From the NCBI GenBank assembly GCA_907163375.1, contig CAJQUW010005303.1, positions 248,001-312,000 on the forward strand: a stretch of DNA of 64,000 bases, in the 5' to 3' direction. A program made the position numbers and the translations under genes. The notes under the pieces were generated by a model. It saw only the letters and a program-made list of their open reading frames with translations. It was not told the DNA's origin and ran no database searches. Origin of the DNA: Prostheceraeus crozeri. Its lineage: Eukaryota; Platyhelminthes; Polycladida; Euryleptidae. Below, in pieces: positions 31,610 through 47,270 of the stretch; position 1 is the first letter of the stretch, and each line of letters opens with the position of its first letter.

Positions 31610-33980
31610 TCGTGCTACCTAGCCAATGCTCAATCTTTGGTCCCGAAATATGATGAGCTTTCAATAATTGCTGCGACTCTTCGCCCAGATGTTATAGTCA
31701 TATGTGAGACTTGGTTAAGTGAGAATGTTAGTGATGCACAAATAATATTGTCCAATTATGGACCTCCGCTTCGTTGTGATAGATCAGATGGTCGCAGGGG
31801 AGGAGGCGTTTGTGCTTTTATTCGTCACAATTTGTCTTATAGCCGCATCGACACCTCAACGAATATTTCCTGCTCTGCGGAGCACATTTTGTTCCGACTC
31901 CCAGCTATAGGAATGTCTATATGCTGGCGGTTTGCATTCCTCCAAATTTAAGAACCAATGACTACTGTAATATAACGGAATTTATCAATGAAAAATTTGA
32001 ATCACTTACTAGGAACAATCCTGCTGAACGCTTTATGATTATTGGAGACTTAAACCAGTACCCTACATTGGATGTCGAATTGGATATTGGCATGCGACAA
32101 GTTGTCGATCAGTGCACTCGAGGGAACTCGGTCCTAGACAAAATCCTGATCGATCATTCCACAGCGGATCTGTACAAAAATCCTATACTTTGCCCCAGTT
32201 TAGGAAATGCTGACCATTTTAGTGTTTTCATTTCTCCGCTTTCCCAAAATGTACAACTGACTCGTTTGGCTAAAGTGTACGACTATCGCCACAGCAATAT
32301 TTGTAAATTCGTCAGCTATCTCGACAACTATCCATGGCAAACTTTTTGCGTCGCCAGCAGATCTCTTAATGAAAAGTGTGATGCGTTGTATAACATCATT
32401 GCAAACGGATTATCTCAGATTCCTTTCTCATACGTTCCTATGACAGAATCCGATAAACCGTGGATAACCCCAGTGATAAAGCATAATATTCATTTACGTT
32501 ACCAGTCATTCAGAGAAAAAAACTTTGTACTTTACCATCATTACAAGGAAAAAGTAAAACTAATGATTGAGAACGAGAGGCAAGCCTGAATTAGCAGGAC
32601 TAATTCATCAAAGAGCGGAATATGGAAAATCGGTAAATTAATGCTGAATAAAAAACAAGCAAAGCCTTTAGCCAACATCATTAACAGCTATGACAATGTT
32701 ACGGCCAATGCGATAAATGAAAGATTGGCTGAGTCTTTCAACGAACCGCCCGATATGGAAGATCTGCTAACAGTTTTGGAAGATACAAATCAGCAGAACA
32801 AAAATGACTGGTCAATTGATGTGACTGTTGATGCAGTGTATGATCATCTTCTGAATCTTGATCCATCCAAGGCCGCAGGAAGCGATGGTCTAGCCCCTCG
32901 AATTATCCGCTATGCAGCAGCGGCTATTTCTTCTCCTTTGACCCATCTTATAGCTCTGTCCATTGCCACGTGCACTATTCCGACGGCATGGAAAGCGGCG
33001 CATGTACTAGCAATTCCTAAAGATAAGAAACCAGATATTGACCATCTGCGCCCGATATCAATGATTCCAATTTTCTGCAAAATTTTGGAGAAATGTGTTC
33101 TGGACTCGGTTAAAAATCATTTGATTGACTTGTACGGGAGAAATCAATATGGATTTCGCCCTTGCAGCAGTACCTTTTTCGCTCATATAAAAGTACAAAA
33201 TTATGTAACGCTTATGTTGGAAAACTCTGATTGCGTTGGTGTTTTAATGATGACTATTGATATCAATAAGGCATTCGACTCTCTTCAGCATGATGCTTTG
33301 ATAAGGAGCTTGAATGAAGCTAATCTGCCCCTCCAATTCTTGAAATGGCTCGCAAACTATTTACAGGACAGAACTCAGCGGGTTGTGTTGAACAGACAAG
33401 CAAAGAGTAGGTTTATCTCGGTAACGTCCGGCGTGCCGCAGGGTTCACTTTTATCCCCTTTTTTATTCGCGGCTCATATAGGATCTTTTGACTCTTATAA
33501 TGAAAATACTGTCATGATAAAGTTCGCAGACGACATAAGCTGTTTAGTGCCAATTTATAGGAATGATGCAGATACTCGAGTCATGCAGGAGGAATATCAA
33601 CACATCGAAAAATGGCGTCAGGAAAATGGACTGTCTGTGAACAAATACAAAACGAAGAGCATTTTCTTCAACAAGGGGATCCACACAATTTGCTGTGCAC
33701 TGGAATGGAGCTTGTCTAATAATTTATTGTTGCTTGGTGTCCAATATGATAACAGGCTAAAATGGAATGACCATGTTATTGGTGTTTGCAAAGACTTTTC
33801 ATGCTCCGACAACTTCGTTCTTGTCTTCCTAAAGTTCATCTCATTATGTTGTATAATAATTATGTATTAAGTGTTCTCGAGTATTGTAGCGCATTATTCG
33901 TTGGAATGAGCAAAAGAAACACAGATGTTGGAAAGAATATCTCGTAAGGCACACCAAATCATCTGCGGCAATCATTGCAA
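31610..33980 (+). pseudogene. LINE copy 1, ORF2 (endonuclease and reverse transcriptase), damaged
   Basis: APE-type endonuclease: ANAQSLVPKYDEL, DVIVICETWLS, IIGDLNQYP, ADHFSVF. Reverse transcriptase: HLRPISMIPIFCKILEK, QYGFRPCSST, DINKAFDSL, GVPQGSLLSP and the catalytic FADD of MIKFADD. Damage: a frame change near 31915, one in-frame TGA at 32587, and further shifts after 33800 where the thumb and tail (LEYCSALFVGM) continue to ~34080. Clade CR1/L2/Jockey-like; exact clade not settled. Confidence 0.85.
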
Positions 33981-34204
33981 ATGCTCTGACTTTCCGGTTC
34001 TGAAATGTAGACGAGAACAAGCGCTATGAAAGTGTTCAAACAGATGACTGACAGACCATATTTTTCATGAATTATGCCCAGGAAACTTGCCTACTCCGGC
34101 CAATACGAGGTTCCTATGCAGCATTCTGTACGTCGTTCCCAATCATTCATCCCTTTTGTACAGTGCTCTTTAACAAAAATAATTTTCGTGTCTGACTTAC
34201 TGAT

Positions 34205-34870
34205 TATTACATTCTGAATTAGTTTTAATGATACCAAGAATGAAACGCATGACTTCTGGCGTTTCACAAGGTTCGGTTTTCGGGTCAATGCTTTTTAATG
34301 CAGCCACTGGCAATCTTAAAACAATCAATTCGCTTACATTATTGATGAAATACATTGACGACATAACTATCTGCACCCCTATTTTCAAAAATTCAAATAA
34401 TGGTCACATTCTAGAAGAGTATCAGAACATCTGCAATTGGGCAACCAAAATGAAGCTACCGATGAACACGAACGAATCTAAATGCATCGTATTTAGTAAG
34501 TCAGCTGCATGCTGTCTTATTTCTGTTCCTAGTATTGAAGTTGTCCAGGAGCATAAGATTCTGGGAATTGTTTGGAGCAGCGACGTAAAGTGGCAGAAGC
34601 ATTTTGAATATGTATCGAAGGTGTTTGTGCGAAGACTGCATAGTCTTAGAGTTTTGAAGTGTATATTAAGTAAAGATGACCTCATAAGTGTGTATAATTC
34701 TTTGTTACGTTCACTGCTTGAGTACTGTTCTCCGCTTTTTGTTGGAATGCCACAATATTTATGTAAAGAACTAGAGAAGTGTCTGATCTAAACTTGGAGT
34801 GTGGATACATCCTCATTTAAAAAAATCATTTTGCGATGAATAGGAATTAAACTTAAATATAAATTAATTA
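34205..34870 (+). mobile_element. LINE copy 2, reverse-transcriptase fragment
   Basis: Frame 34228-34791 starts inside the RT domain: GVSQGSVFGSMLFN, then YIDDITIC (catalytic box with Ile for Ala), LSKDDLISVYNSLLRS and LEYCSPLFVGM. The same order of motifs occurs in LINE copy 1 just upstream, but the proteins differ considerably, so this is a separate, 5'-truncated insertion of a related family. Confidence 0.75.
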
Positions 34871-35171
34871 ATCTAAAAGAGGTTCAATATCTTGGGCACT
34901 TTATTCACTTATTGATAAGCATGTGACACAATCCATTGAGTTTGCTAACTTTGGGCCGAAACGCGACCAGGCGGGTACCTGCTGACGACTGGCTATTGTT
35001 TTATTTGTTTTAACGTTGCTTTTTTACCGCTAACTGCCATAGTGTGATGAATGGACTGTGTCGGTTACTGGTCTCCATGGGGTTGACATGGTGATTACTA
35101 AGTGTCTATTTGTAAGTTCCTAATCAATCGAGCCTGAAACTTTGACCAAGGAGATCACTTGTTAAGCGGCC
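34871..35171. other. No gene seen
   Basis: Contains GGGCCGAAACGCGACCAGG, a phrase resembling 3' regions of Penelope-like or other retroelements; not assignable. Confidence 0.35.
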
Positions 35172-35480
35172 TTGTACGATCTCGCACACTTAAGGGTGAA
35201 GTCCAGCCCGTATAGCGATATGTTATGGACCCCCGGGAAGGTCCGCCCGGCACGCAATCAGATCCGTCAAGTCTTTGTGCTTAAAGACCTTCATGCATTC
35301 ATGCATTTGTCGAGGATCACAAGTCAAAGGACCATTAGGGGTAAGGTCCAGCCACGCTTTAGAAGCGCTGATTGAAAAATGGACTAGTGGGAAGGTCCTC
35401 CACACCGATCTCGTCAAGTTTGGCTCTAAAATGTAGTCCTAGGATAGTCAAAAGTTTGACGCGCCTTGAACGTTTAATGT
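35172..35480. repeat. Imperfect ~146-bp direct repeat
   Basis: GTGAAGTCCAGCC ... GGGAAGGTCCGCC ... ATCCGTCAAGT recurs about 146 bp later as GTAAGGTCCAGCC ... GGGAAGGTCCTCC ... ATCTCGTCAAGT. GC-richer than its surroundings. No gene seen. Confidence 0.6.
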
Positions 35481-36239
35481 CTGCTGGTGGGAACGCACCA
35501 CCTGTCCTCTTAAGGGCAAACCTTAAGTCTTATTAAATATAAGTTTATTAAAATTATGAAACATTTAGACGTCGTTATGGGAATGTCCCAGCTTCAATTG
35601 TTGACAAAGAATATTTGACAACATGACAATGATAGTTTTCAAGTATGTTTACCCTGGAAAAGTAATCGCTGTAATCATATCGCGATTTGTTTCTTGCCCG
35701 TCTATCGCACATCAGTGTCTCTCCCGTCCTGTGTTTACGGGCTTCATGAAGTTGTGTAAATCTGTTCCCTCTCTAAATCTGTGATTCCACTCGATGACAC
35801 CGGAAAAGTAAAAATAAATTCTCAATTGGCTAGTTCTGTAATGATAGGCCTGTAGTCAAAAACTTGACATTTTTCCGTGCTTGTTCATCAAATTTATGCT
35901 TACAAATACTTTCTAAAGAAAAAGGCAGCCTATCATTTTCATATTTCAGTTTATGGCAGTCCGAGATTTCGTGAGTTTAAGGCATCTACACCTTCTTATC
36001 CAAAGTTATTTAACTCTTGTTTGCAGAAACAATACATATTAATGAATTATATTAACGAGGTTGGCCTAACATATCCCCGCAAATTAATTGAAGATTAATC
36101 AATTTTTCGCAATCCATGCCTATTAAAATGTGATGATTATTTAAATCATCAAGATAAATGAAATCCATTTTTAAGCTTGCAACGGCTTATAAAAAGAATT
36201 CATCGCCATGACACTTTAAGATAAACGTCTTCATGTATA
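35481..36239. other. No gene seen
   Basis: AT-rich, short chance frames only. Confidence 0.4.
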
Positions 36240-36481
36240 TTTATGTGCGTGTCCTTTGCCGGTTCACGGCATGGCATCTACATGCGCGTTTCCCATTATT
36301 GGACACAGACCGATCCTATGATGGGAAAGGTAATGCATAGAAAGGTCGCCTCTGACGTCAATAGCATTCAGTAGATTTCTTCAGCCGTCCACATCGGGAG
36401 ATCGCTACGATCGAAGCACGCTTCGTGTCGTCGGCAGCGACTGGAGTCTACTCGACTCTGATTCGCGGTGTTGAGGTGACC
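36240..36481 (+). promoter_or_regulatory. Possible promoter before the ZCCHC24 candidate first exon
   Basis: GC-richer than its flanks. Contains a palindromic TGACGTCA at 36353-36360, 122 bp upstream of the candidate ATG, and no TATA box. Ends GAGGTGACC right before the ATG, an acceptable initiation context. Confidence 0.3.
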
Positions 36482-36577
36482 ATGACTGCGACGCTGCCTT
36501 ATCAATCATGGAGTGCTACTCTTCTTTCGCCGTATTATCTTGCCACGGGTCATCCATCAGCGTCTGCTCCTTCCGCG
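36482..36577 (+). CDS. Candidate first exon of the ZCCHC24-like gene
   Basis: ATG then 32 codons (MTATLPYQSWSATLLSPYYL...) ending in phase 0 at GCG followed by the donor-like GTGTGT. The next certain exon starts in phase 0, so they would join in frame and give a short Ser/Pro/Tyr-rich N-terminus, shorter than in vertebrates. No sequence match forces this link; the exon is proposed from position, phase and base composition. Confidence 0.35.
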
Positions 36578-36754
36578 GTGTGTATTTGAATAAATTTAGG
36601 AAGTTTTAGTCTTTTAGTAGACATAGTCTTTTATGCCCGACATATGCGTAAAAAGCAATTATATCATGGTTTAACTTCGAGGCGAGGTTGGAGCTCATTT
36701 TCTCGTAAGACTTGTTTTCACTTCAAGTTCTTATTTAGTGTCAAAGAGAATAAA

Positions 36755-36862
36755 TATCGTATTTCCTCTAATAAGCACCGCGGCTTATATTTACAACCGC
36801 CTACTTTTGAGTGCGGCGCATAATAAGGGGCGGCGTTTATTAAAATACACGATTTCCATACA
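36755..36862. repeat. Small TTTCCTCTAATAAGC repeat
   Basis: Relative of 10576-10666: CGTATTTCCTCTAATAAGC at one end, GCGTTTATTAAAATACACG at the other, roughly inverted. An (AATAG)n tract follows at 36869-36895. Confidence 0.55.
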
Positions 36863-36964
36863 AGATTTTGAATAGAATAGAATAGAAATAGAATAACAAC
36901 AACAATTACAAGCATTGACAATTGCGGAGAAGCATCAGCAAGAGCAGATGATAACTCATCCAGC

Positions 36965-37110
36965 GGTCTTCTTACTGCATTGCCGATTTATTCATTGCCA
37001 AAAAAGGCGTCGTGGTTTTCGACAGTTCTTGATATTACCGGTAATTGTATTTATTGTTTCTTTCCCACACAAAACTTGAGCATGATGAGTCATAACATGA
37101 CCCAGTGTTC
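36965..37110. repeat. Interspersed repeat, same family as 4471-5060
   Basis: Matches the second half of the 4.5-kb copy, notably TTGAGCATGATGAGTCATAA. Confidence 0.5.
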
Positions 37111-39929
37111 AGGTTCATTCACACCGGACGCGGTGCGTCTCACTCGTGCAGAATTTTCGTTCAGAACCTTGACAAACCTATGGCTGTTCTCACATAGACG
37201 CGCCGGATCACGCGTCCAAGTAATTTCAGATAACGTTCTGAAATGGCAGGCGGTTTGCTTACAAGATAGAAAAATCGAACCCGGCTCGCGCCCTGATCTA
37301 CCCTCGCACTCCAACCTGACACCACATGTTGCATGCCAGATGTTCGTGCAGAGAAATGAATGACTATCTACACAGCTATCCGACGATTCTTACCCTCGAT
37401 GAGGACAACATTAACAATTGCACATCGAAATTCCTTAACAATGCATTTATCGGTACTCCTATTCTCCCCCCTCACATTTCTGTTATTGACACCCGCGAGT
37501 GTTTCGTCGTCAATGATCTTCTCTTGCTCCTACGGGCAGTCTCACTAACGGCGCATAGCGTTGAGTGTGTAAAACTCCTTTTATCTCACTTGTAGAACAT
37601 TTACAGCCTCAGAATTAGACAATTTGTCGTCATTTGTCTGTAGACAACAATCACACGAAGTTCATGATCACAGCTGTACCTAGTATTCTAACTGACTATC
37701 CAAGGGACGAACCCTTCACCCCAGGGTTCAAGTAAGACTTCTAAGTCGTGTTGTAGTGTCACTCAGTGACAGATCAAGTATATTCTGAACCCAATGCGAC
37801 TAACTTTGGCGAAATTTGATGATTTTGGAAAACTTGAAAATGTGGTGGGGGAGGAAGAATAAAAGTACCCAATTATCAGCTATGAATTCGAATTCATCAG
37901 TGGCGTAGCGTGCCCCCAGACCATATGCCTTCGCTCGGCACTGTAATCCTGTTTTTTATGCTACAAAATTCATATTTATAAAAGATGAATTTCTACTGTT
38001 TCCAAAACAGTTTTAAGGACAAGTGAATGTGCACATGAGAAGTTGATTCCTCATGTCGCTTTATTGTCTTACTCAAGAAGCTGAGATCACTACCCTTTCT
38101 CTGTCCAGACTCCATTTTCTCGAGGAAAGAGGAGCCAATTAAGGCTAGCAAAATAGTACTTCAGAATATGATCGAAATATTAATTTGGCATTTTTATTTC
38201 TGTCAAAAATTTGCAATCGCGAAACATTTATAAAATATTTTATAGTTACCTCATATTCAGTGAAATGCTACGTAGAAGAAGTATTAATTCTAAAGAAGTG
38301 ATTTTGATATAAAGCGAATTTTGGTTCTATTTGGAAATACGCAATTGTTTTTCTTGATTGATGAATATTAAAGGCTTGACAGCTAAGTGCCTGTACCATC
38401 TCGTCCGACCGGCAACAACGAGTTCCTACTGGGAACGAGGCTGAAAATTGGACTTTCGGATAATGCAGTACGCCCTTCTGCCGAGCTCTATCCAGTTCTT
38501 TTTCTTATCAGACAGGATAAAAATGCACATGCAAATGCAAGTGGATGCGAACTTAAGCTTCGAAATCATTTAACTATGGCCGATGGATCTGACTAAATGG
38601 TTAAAACACTTATGTATTAACATGTATTACAACGATCTTCCATTGTTGAGGCCAAATCTCCTATCACTATGTCCTAATTCCATGAGTGGTTTTGTATATG
38701 ACTTTTCCGTTACTTACACTATGACTTAAATCTTCAATGACATATGATAGCCCAAATTTCCAAATTTTCTTGCTAATGTTAATGTGTTCATATGTCCTTT
38801 CAACTTAATTCCTGACGAAGATTGTGACCAGTTGCCTATCTTATTGTCCTACAATCGAAACCGGTTGAAGCTTTAGTAATTCTATTGATTTGAAAAGACG
38901 TATATTTTCATGAAAACTTAGTGGAAGCATCAGCCAAGTCATTAGTTGTAATTTTAGCATGGAATATCTTGTAGTCACTTTCAATCATGCATGTGCTTTT
39001 GCCTTTGGATCGGTGATGTTCACGAAAATGTATTTAAAGACAGTAAGTTTCAGTTAAAATTTAATCAAGATAATGCTGTGTGTTTGACGACAAAGAAAGT
39101 TTTACAAATCTAATTATGTTTGGCTTCTCAAACAAAGTTACATGAGCTGTCTGACCTAGAGATGGTTCTGCACCTATCGAAGCATTTCTCACTTAATCAC
39201 AGAAATACAGACCAATTTTTTCCGAAAACCTTCGTCTGCTTCCCAGTGGATCTATATGTCATTTCTTTGATCTTGTCTGACAAGAAGAGGTACCGGGTAG
39301 ACCTCGACAGATGTGCAGTTTTATAGTACTAGTAGCCATAGGTCTACTTTTGGTCTCATGTTGTCGTCCCAACTATATGTCGAAAGGTCTTGGGTCGGAG
39401 CCGGAGCCTCCCGGAGCCGTGGGTGCTGGACTACTCCTCACATAGGCCAAAATGTAATTGTTGAAATCATAGTTGGAATGTGTACAAGCCTGTAAAGCGT
39501 GCGTGTGCATGATACTTGCAAAGCATTATTACAAGTTTTGCAGACATCCTAACACGAATGGCACCATTTCTCTACGTTTGTAGTGACTATTTCCCAATGC
39601 ATGTTTGAGGAATTGAGGCATTGGAACTGTTGATTAAATGTAATTTCATTCATGAAACCAGACATTTAATCCGATCAAACAATACATTTTTCAAGCATCA
39701 GCATAATTCTTTGATCATGAAGAGATGCAAATGTAAGCTCTATTACAGCTTCTTCAAAAGAGGAAAATTCCAACCTTTCTTTCCTTCTTCTATTTGTTGC
39801 CCTGTAGTTTATAGAACATAGTACAGTCACTTACACTTCAGGTGTGCTTTTACATTCGCCGTGCCGTTATTTGTCCGATAACTTATCCAGCAAGTTGATG
39901 TAATTCACTTTCATAATCAGGGAGCGTAG
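37111..39929. other. No gene seen (putative first intron of ZCCHC24)
   Basis: Only short frames. At 38810-38870 CCTGACGAAG ... ATCGAAACCGGTTGAAGC resembles the 3' region of Penelope-like retroelements but is too short to call. Confidence 0.4.
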
Positions 39930-40280
39930 ACAATTTTCACTGAAGGGATGTTCTGGACATGTCTGAAGCCTTCATTTCCCATCTCCAATACCATTTTAAG
40001 TGATCGTCAGTATGTGTTTTATCATGTGTCACTCGATCATCTTTTGTCATCATCGCTTGACAAGTTTGGAGAGTGCACAGCAATATCCCTTGACTTATCA
40101 AAGGCATTCGATCGAGTCTGGCACCCGGGTCTTCCCATTAAGCTTCTATCGCACGGAATCTATGCGGAGGTCATGAGATGAATAGAGGACTTTCTCACGA
40201 ACCGTTCTATTCTTATCTGATCGCTTTACTATCAATGTCGGTGTCCCTCAGGGCTGCATTCTTTCATCTTATCATGATGA
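39930..40280 (+). mobile_element. LINE reverse-transcriptase fragment
   Basis: The frame reads ILSDRQYVFYHVSLDHLLSS, SLDKFGECTAISLDLSKAFD, RVWHPGLPIKLLSHGI, then after a break VGVPQGCILSS: fingers and palm motifs 2-4 of a Jockey/RTE-like LINE. The rest is missing. It ends about 40 bp before the Harbinger element. Confidence 0.75.
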
Positions 40281-40320
40281 TACTTAATTAATCTACCCGT
40301 GTCATCGATGGAAGGTCTAA

Positions 40321-41431
40321 GGGCTGCTTCGCACGTGCGACTTTTTGCAGCGCGGTTGTTTGTTTAACATTACAGCCTATGGAGCCTTTCACACATGTCG
40401 CGCGCTTTTATTTTCCCGCGAGTAAGTCGCGCGATTTTGGTTTTTGACCTTCAAATGATCTTTGACATGATGTCAAACTGAGAACATTTCTGAGTTCAGC
40501 ATGATGCAGCGAGTAAAGCGCATTCCGAACTGCTAAATTTCGCTCTGTAGAACAGATTCTATCAAAAATAATACATTTGAAGTTCGAAAGTGTTGAAGTT
40601 ACTGACCTTCGCATACGTCTAACAATAGTGCCTTCCATGCGCATTCAATCGACAATGATTGATGTCAATCCAAGTCACCAATTTACATTTTGGACTTCGT
40701 TCTCAGCCGTCAGTGCTCGGTTTTTGGCGATTCACAAACCAAAATGATTCCCAGAATATGGCGAAGTTGATGACTCGCATGGCTTCTACCATGGAGAAAA
40801 TTATTTTCATAGCATGCAAGACTCCCAGAGGATTCACCCCATACACAATGGTTTATTGATTGACTTGACTAGAACACTTGCAAAAGCAGCGGATATTGAC
40901 AATAGATGCAGTGGATTGTGAAAGTGGTTCTTTTCTTATTGATTATGATGAAAGTGGTCGCTTCGTGAAAATTTGTTGACTTGTCCTATGAATAGATGAC
41001 GCAATCGACCACTTTTATCGATGAACTGAATAAATAGGTTGCTGAGATTTCCATGCCTATCAAATGAGCTTACATGTCTATTACACAGAGCGAACGGCGA
41101 GACAAAATGGCTGAAATATGAATGTTTTATGTTGATTTTGAATATTATAGCAAACTTTGTAATAAATTTTAGATATTTTGATTGCAAATTTCCCACCGAT
41201 TTCGATGAAAACAAGAACAAATACAACTGAAGTCTGCCTTAAGAGTAATTTTGGGTCAAATCCTTCTCCAATAGGCTAAGACACATCCACTTTCTATGGG
41301 TCATGAAATCGAGAGATCGAAATGGTTTGTGCGATGATTGACAGTCGCAGAAACCGAAGTCCAATGTGAAAGGCCAATTCCAAATTTTAGCGACAATCGT
41401 GCTGCAAAAAGTCGCTTGTGTGAAACAGCCC
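40321..41431. mobile_element. Non-autonomous PIF-Harbinger-type element, 1111 bp
   Basis: Left end GGGCTGCTTCGCACGTGCGA CTTTTTGCAGC; right end is the inverse, GCTGCAAAAAGTCGCTTGTG TGAAACAGCCC. Flanked by TAA on both sides (40318-40320 and 41432-41434), fitting the 3-bp TWA duplications of PIF-Harbinger. No transposase frame. Confidence 0.8.
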
Positions 41432-41434
41432 TAA

Positions 41435-42691
41435 GGAAAAGTGAACTTCTCTACTTTCTTTGCTTGCAAAAATTCAATCTCCATGAATTTGATACGCAGA
41501 CTTTGCAGTGTCTCAAATAAAGCATTTATTGTACCTGACCTTGCAGAATTGCATTATTGCTTTGAGCTGCGACAAAACAACCGTGCGCAATCGCTGATCT
41601 GATCAATGCAAGATGGCGACCTAACATACACATTTATTTTAAAATTCATTTATAAGAATGATATCAAAGAAAGAGGGGATTCATACAAGGTTGGGTCTTG
41701 GGATCACTCCTGGGTTTTGGGTAGTCTCGGGGGGGTACCCAAGAATCTTGGGGTGCGGACCCAAGAGTAAAGAAATTGACCATGAATGATCAATTGCAGT
41801 TTTCTTGGAAAAATTCTGCCTAAGTATATGACCACATCATGTCATAGCAAGTCATCTACATGTAAGCTTACATGTATGCACATGTAAATATGCAACCTAC
41901 TTCAATCACACGATTGTTCTTTCTATGATAAAACTGTGCTATCATCAACTTTGATATAGACCTACCGTAAATGTCTATCTGATAGTTTGTTTAATTAGCT
42001 TTTTAAACTATGTTTTGATTACCTATGGTTTCCTTATGAATTTAATCCATGAATTAATCCATGAATTAAATCCTTATGAATTTAAGCTAGATGTAATGCA
42101 TGTTGTGCTAGACAGAATTTTGTATATATCATTTTGCGTAAAATAAAACAAATAATGCATGAAAAAATGCAATGCATTAAACCAATACCTGTATAACGCT
42201 TATGCTGTTAAATTGGTGGCCTACAACAATTTGCAGATAACTTGCTTCATATAGCCTCTTGCGTTGAAAGTTAAAAACTTCGGCCTATACTGTTTATTCT
42301 ACTATTAGGCTACATGTACGAGTATTAGAAGTAGAAAGATATCAGTATCACTTAATGCAGTGACATTCTTTGATGATTGCTTCTTACGATTAGTAAAAAT
42401 ATCGTTACATCTACATTTGTGCTCTTTTCATCTTATACGAGGCCTATGTTATGTGTGTTTCGTTTCTCGATTAGATATGTTCTAAGGAATGTAGCTTAGT
42501 CATGCATGTTGTTCTAATTAGGAAATTATTAGGCTGTAGACGTAAACAGGGTTGCTGATATTAAGCCCAGAGATGCCCTATGACGGTGATTAAAACTTTT
42601 AGGTGAATATGGTCTCAATTCCGCAATAAATTCATGTAATAAATAGTAATTAATATGAACATTAGATACATATTAATTGGATAGCAATATG
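41435..42691. other. No gene seen
   Basis: AT-rich. 41694-41775 has many TTGGGT/ACCCAA phrases; a similar phrase (GGTACCCAAGCCCAAG) is at 43267. CAGGGTTGCTGAT at 42548 resembles an hAT end without a partner. Confidence 0.4.
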
Positions 42692-43139
42692 CACTAGGTG
42701 ACATGCCACGTGTGATTCACGCGTAATTACGGAACAGCCCAAACATCCGTGGTTAAGGACATTCTATTCTTCTACCCGCGTACATACGCGCTGCACTATG
42801 AGTCAGAAATCACTTGATCTGATGCTGCTAAAACATGGGAAATGTTTATGAATACGCGCGGGCGAGCGTTTATAGTTTGCGCATCGCTAAGACTAAGCGA
42901 TGCCGCTTGAACCACGGATGAACCGCTAAGCATGTTCTGTCTTCCCTGAGCATGAATTTGAGGTCCTATCACATTGTTTAGCCTCTGATACATGCAGACA
43001 CATGAGACGCAAAGTCTATATAACAGGACTGCCAACTATACTAACTTATATAACAGATGTTGCAGCAATGTCCCGCATAGCCACGGATGTTTGGGGTCAT
43101 GTGTAATTACGCGTGATTGAGCGTAGCAGTCACCTAGTG
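42692..43139. mobile_element. CACTA-type MITE, copy 1 (448 bp)
   Basis: Ends CACTAGGTGACATGCCACGT and the inverse GTAGCAGTCACCTAGTG; the terminal inverted repeat extends about 58 bp, to CAAACATCCGTGG. Flanked by TG on both sides, fitting 2-bp duplications of EnSpm/CACTA elements. A second copy with the same ends is at 55285. No frame. Confidence 0.8.
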
Positions 43140-43337
43140 TGTTCAATATGTTATGATTCAAAATATCTTCATGCAATTTTAAATCTGAATCAAAATTCCA
43201 AACATGTTCTGGAAATTGTTGTTCCACTTCATTAAAGAAATAGCCACTCTTGGGCCCAATCTTGGAGGTACCCAAGCCCAAGTTTGGACCCGACTTTGAT
43301 TCATACATTTACAGTGTGTCATTGTTTTCTATCACAG

Positions 43338-46586
<3,249 letters not shown>

Positions 46587-47054
46587 TCTCTATCTGAATT
46601 CAGTATCCTGGCCGTACATGCATCGTTCGTCTGTCAGCTTTCTATTCCCATCGATCTAATCGCGCATTCCAAGCTAACTTAGCGCTACGCTGCCAGATCT
46701 TTGGGAATGTAGACAAAACGGGGCAATGGGAAGATGTCTCGCCAGAAACCGATCAGGTAGTCGAGACGGATTGAAAAAAATGACTTTGGGGATCCTCAAC
46801 ATTATTGTGAATGACGCATTCAGAGGACAATGTGAAACTTTAATTGGATTTGATTTTCCCTTTCTCAAGGATGGATCTGACCTAGATTGACGTTTACTGC
46901 TCGTCACAAACTTGATGAAACAATCGTGCAGGTTTTCCTGGAGCTGGAAAGTAACAAGAAGCTTCTTGTAGTCAAACATCACAGGGGGTCAGTGTAAACA
47001 ATATTAAAAATAAGGCCTATAAAGTTAAGACAAGTAACCTGGCAATTGATAAAT
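46587..47054. other. 3' flank of the ZCCHC24-like gene
   Basis: No gene seen and no clear AATAAA near the stop; the 3' end is not located. Confidence 0.4.
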
Positions 47055-47270
47055 TTATCAAATCTCAACAGATGTAACCACCACGAGACATGTTTTGCAC
47101 GAGACTAGCTAATTCGCGCTCTCAACAGATGGTCCGGTGGCCTTGTGGTTAGAGGGTATGCTTGCACGCCCTCTAGCTACAACGTCGCTGGTTCAAACCT
47201 ACCCACGACTGATGAGGCCCAACAGGCCGAAACATGTCTCATGGTGGTTACATCTGTTGAGATTTGATAA
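47055..47270 (+). repeat. tRNA-like SINE enclosed by 40-bp inverted repeats
   Basis: Arms TATCAAATCTCAACAGATGT ... GAGACATGTTT (47055-47094) and the inverse (47230-47270) differ at one position. Between them is a tRNA-like head: GGTGGCCTTGTGGTTAGAGG (A-box region) and GCTGGTTCAAACC (B-box region), followed by GATGAGGCCCAACAGGCCGA. Probably a SINE beside an inverted partial copy of its own tail. Confidence 0.65.

Noticed and set aside
38640-38900. Second Penelope-like remnant
   Set aside because: Only a short CCTGACGAAG...CGAAACCGG phrase; too little to call.
47125-47200. Possible functional tRNA gene
   Set aside because: A- and B-box-like elements are present but no complete cloverleaf could be drawn; it continues into a SINE-like tail.
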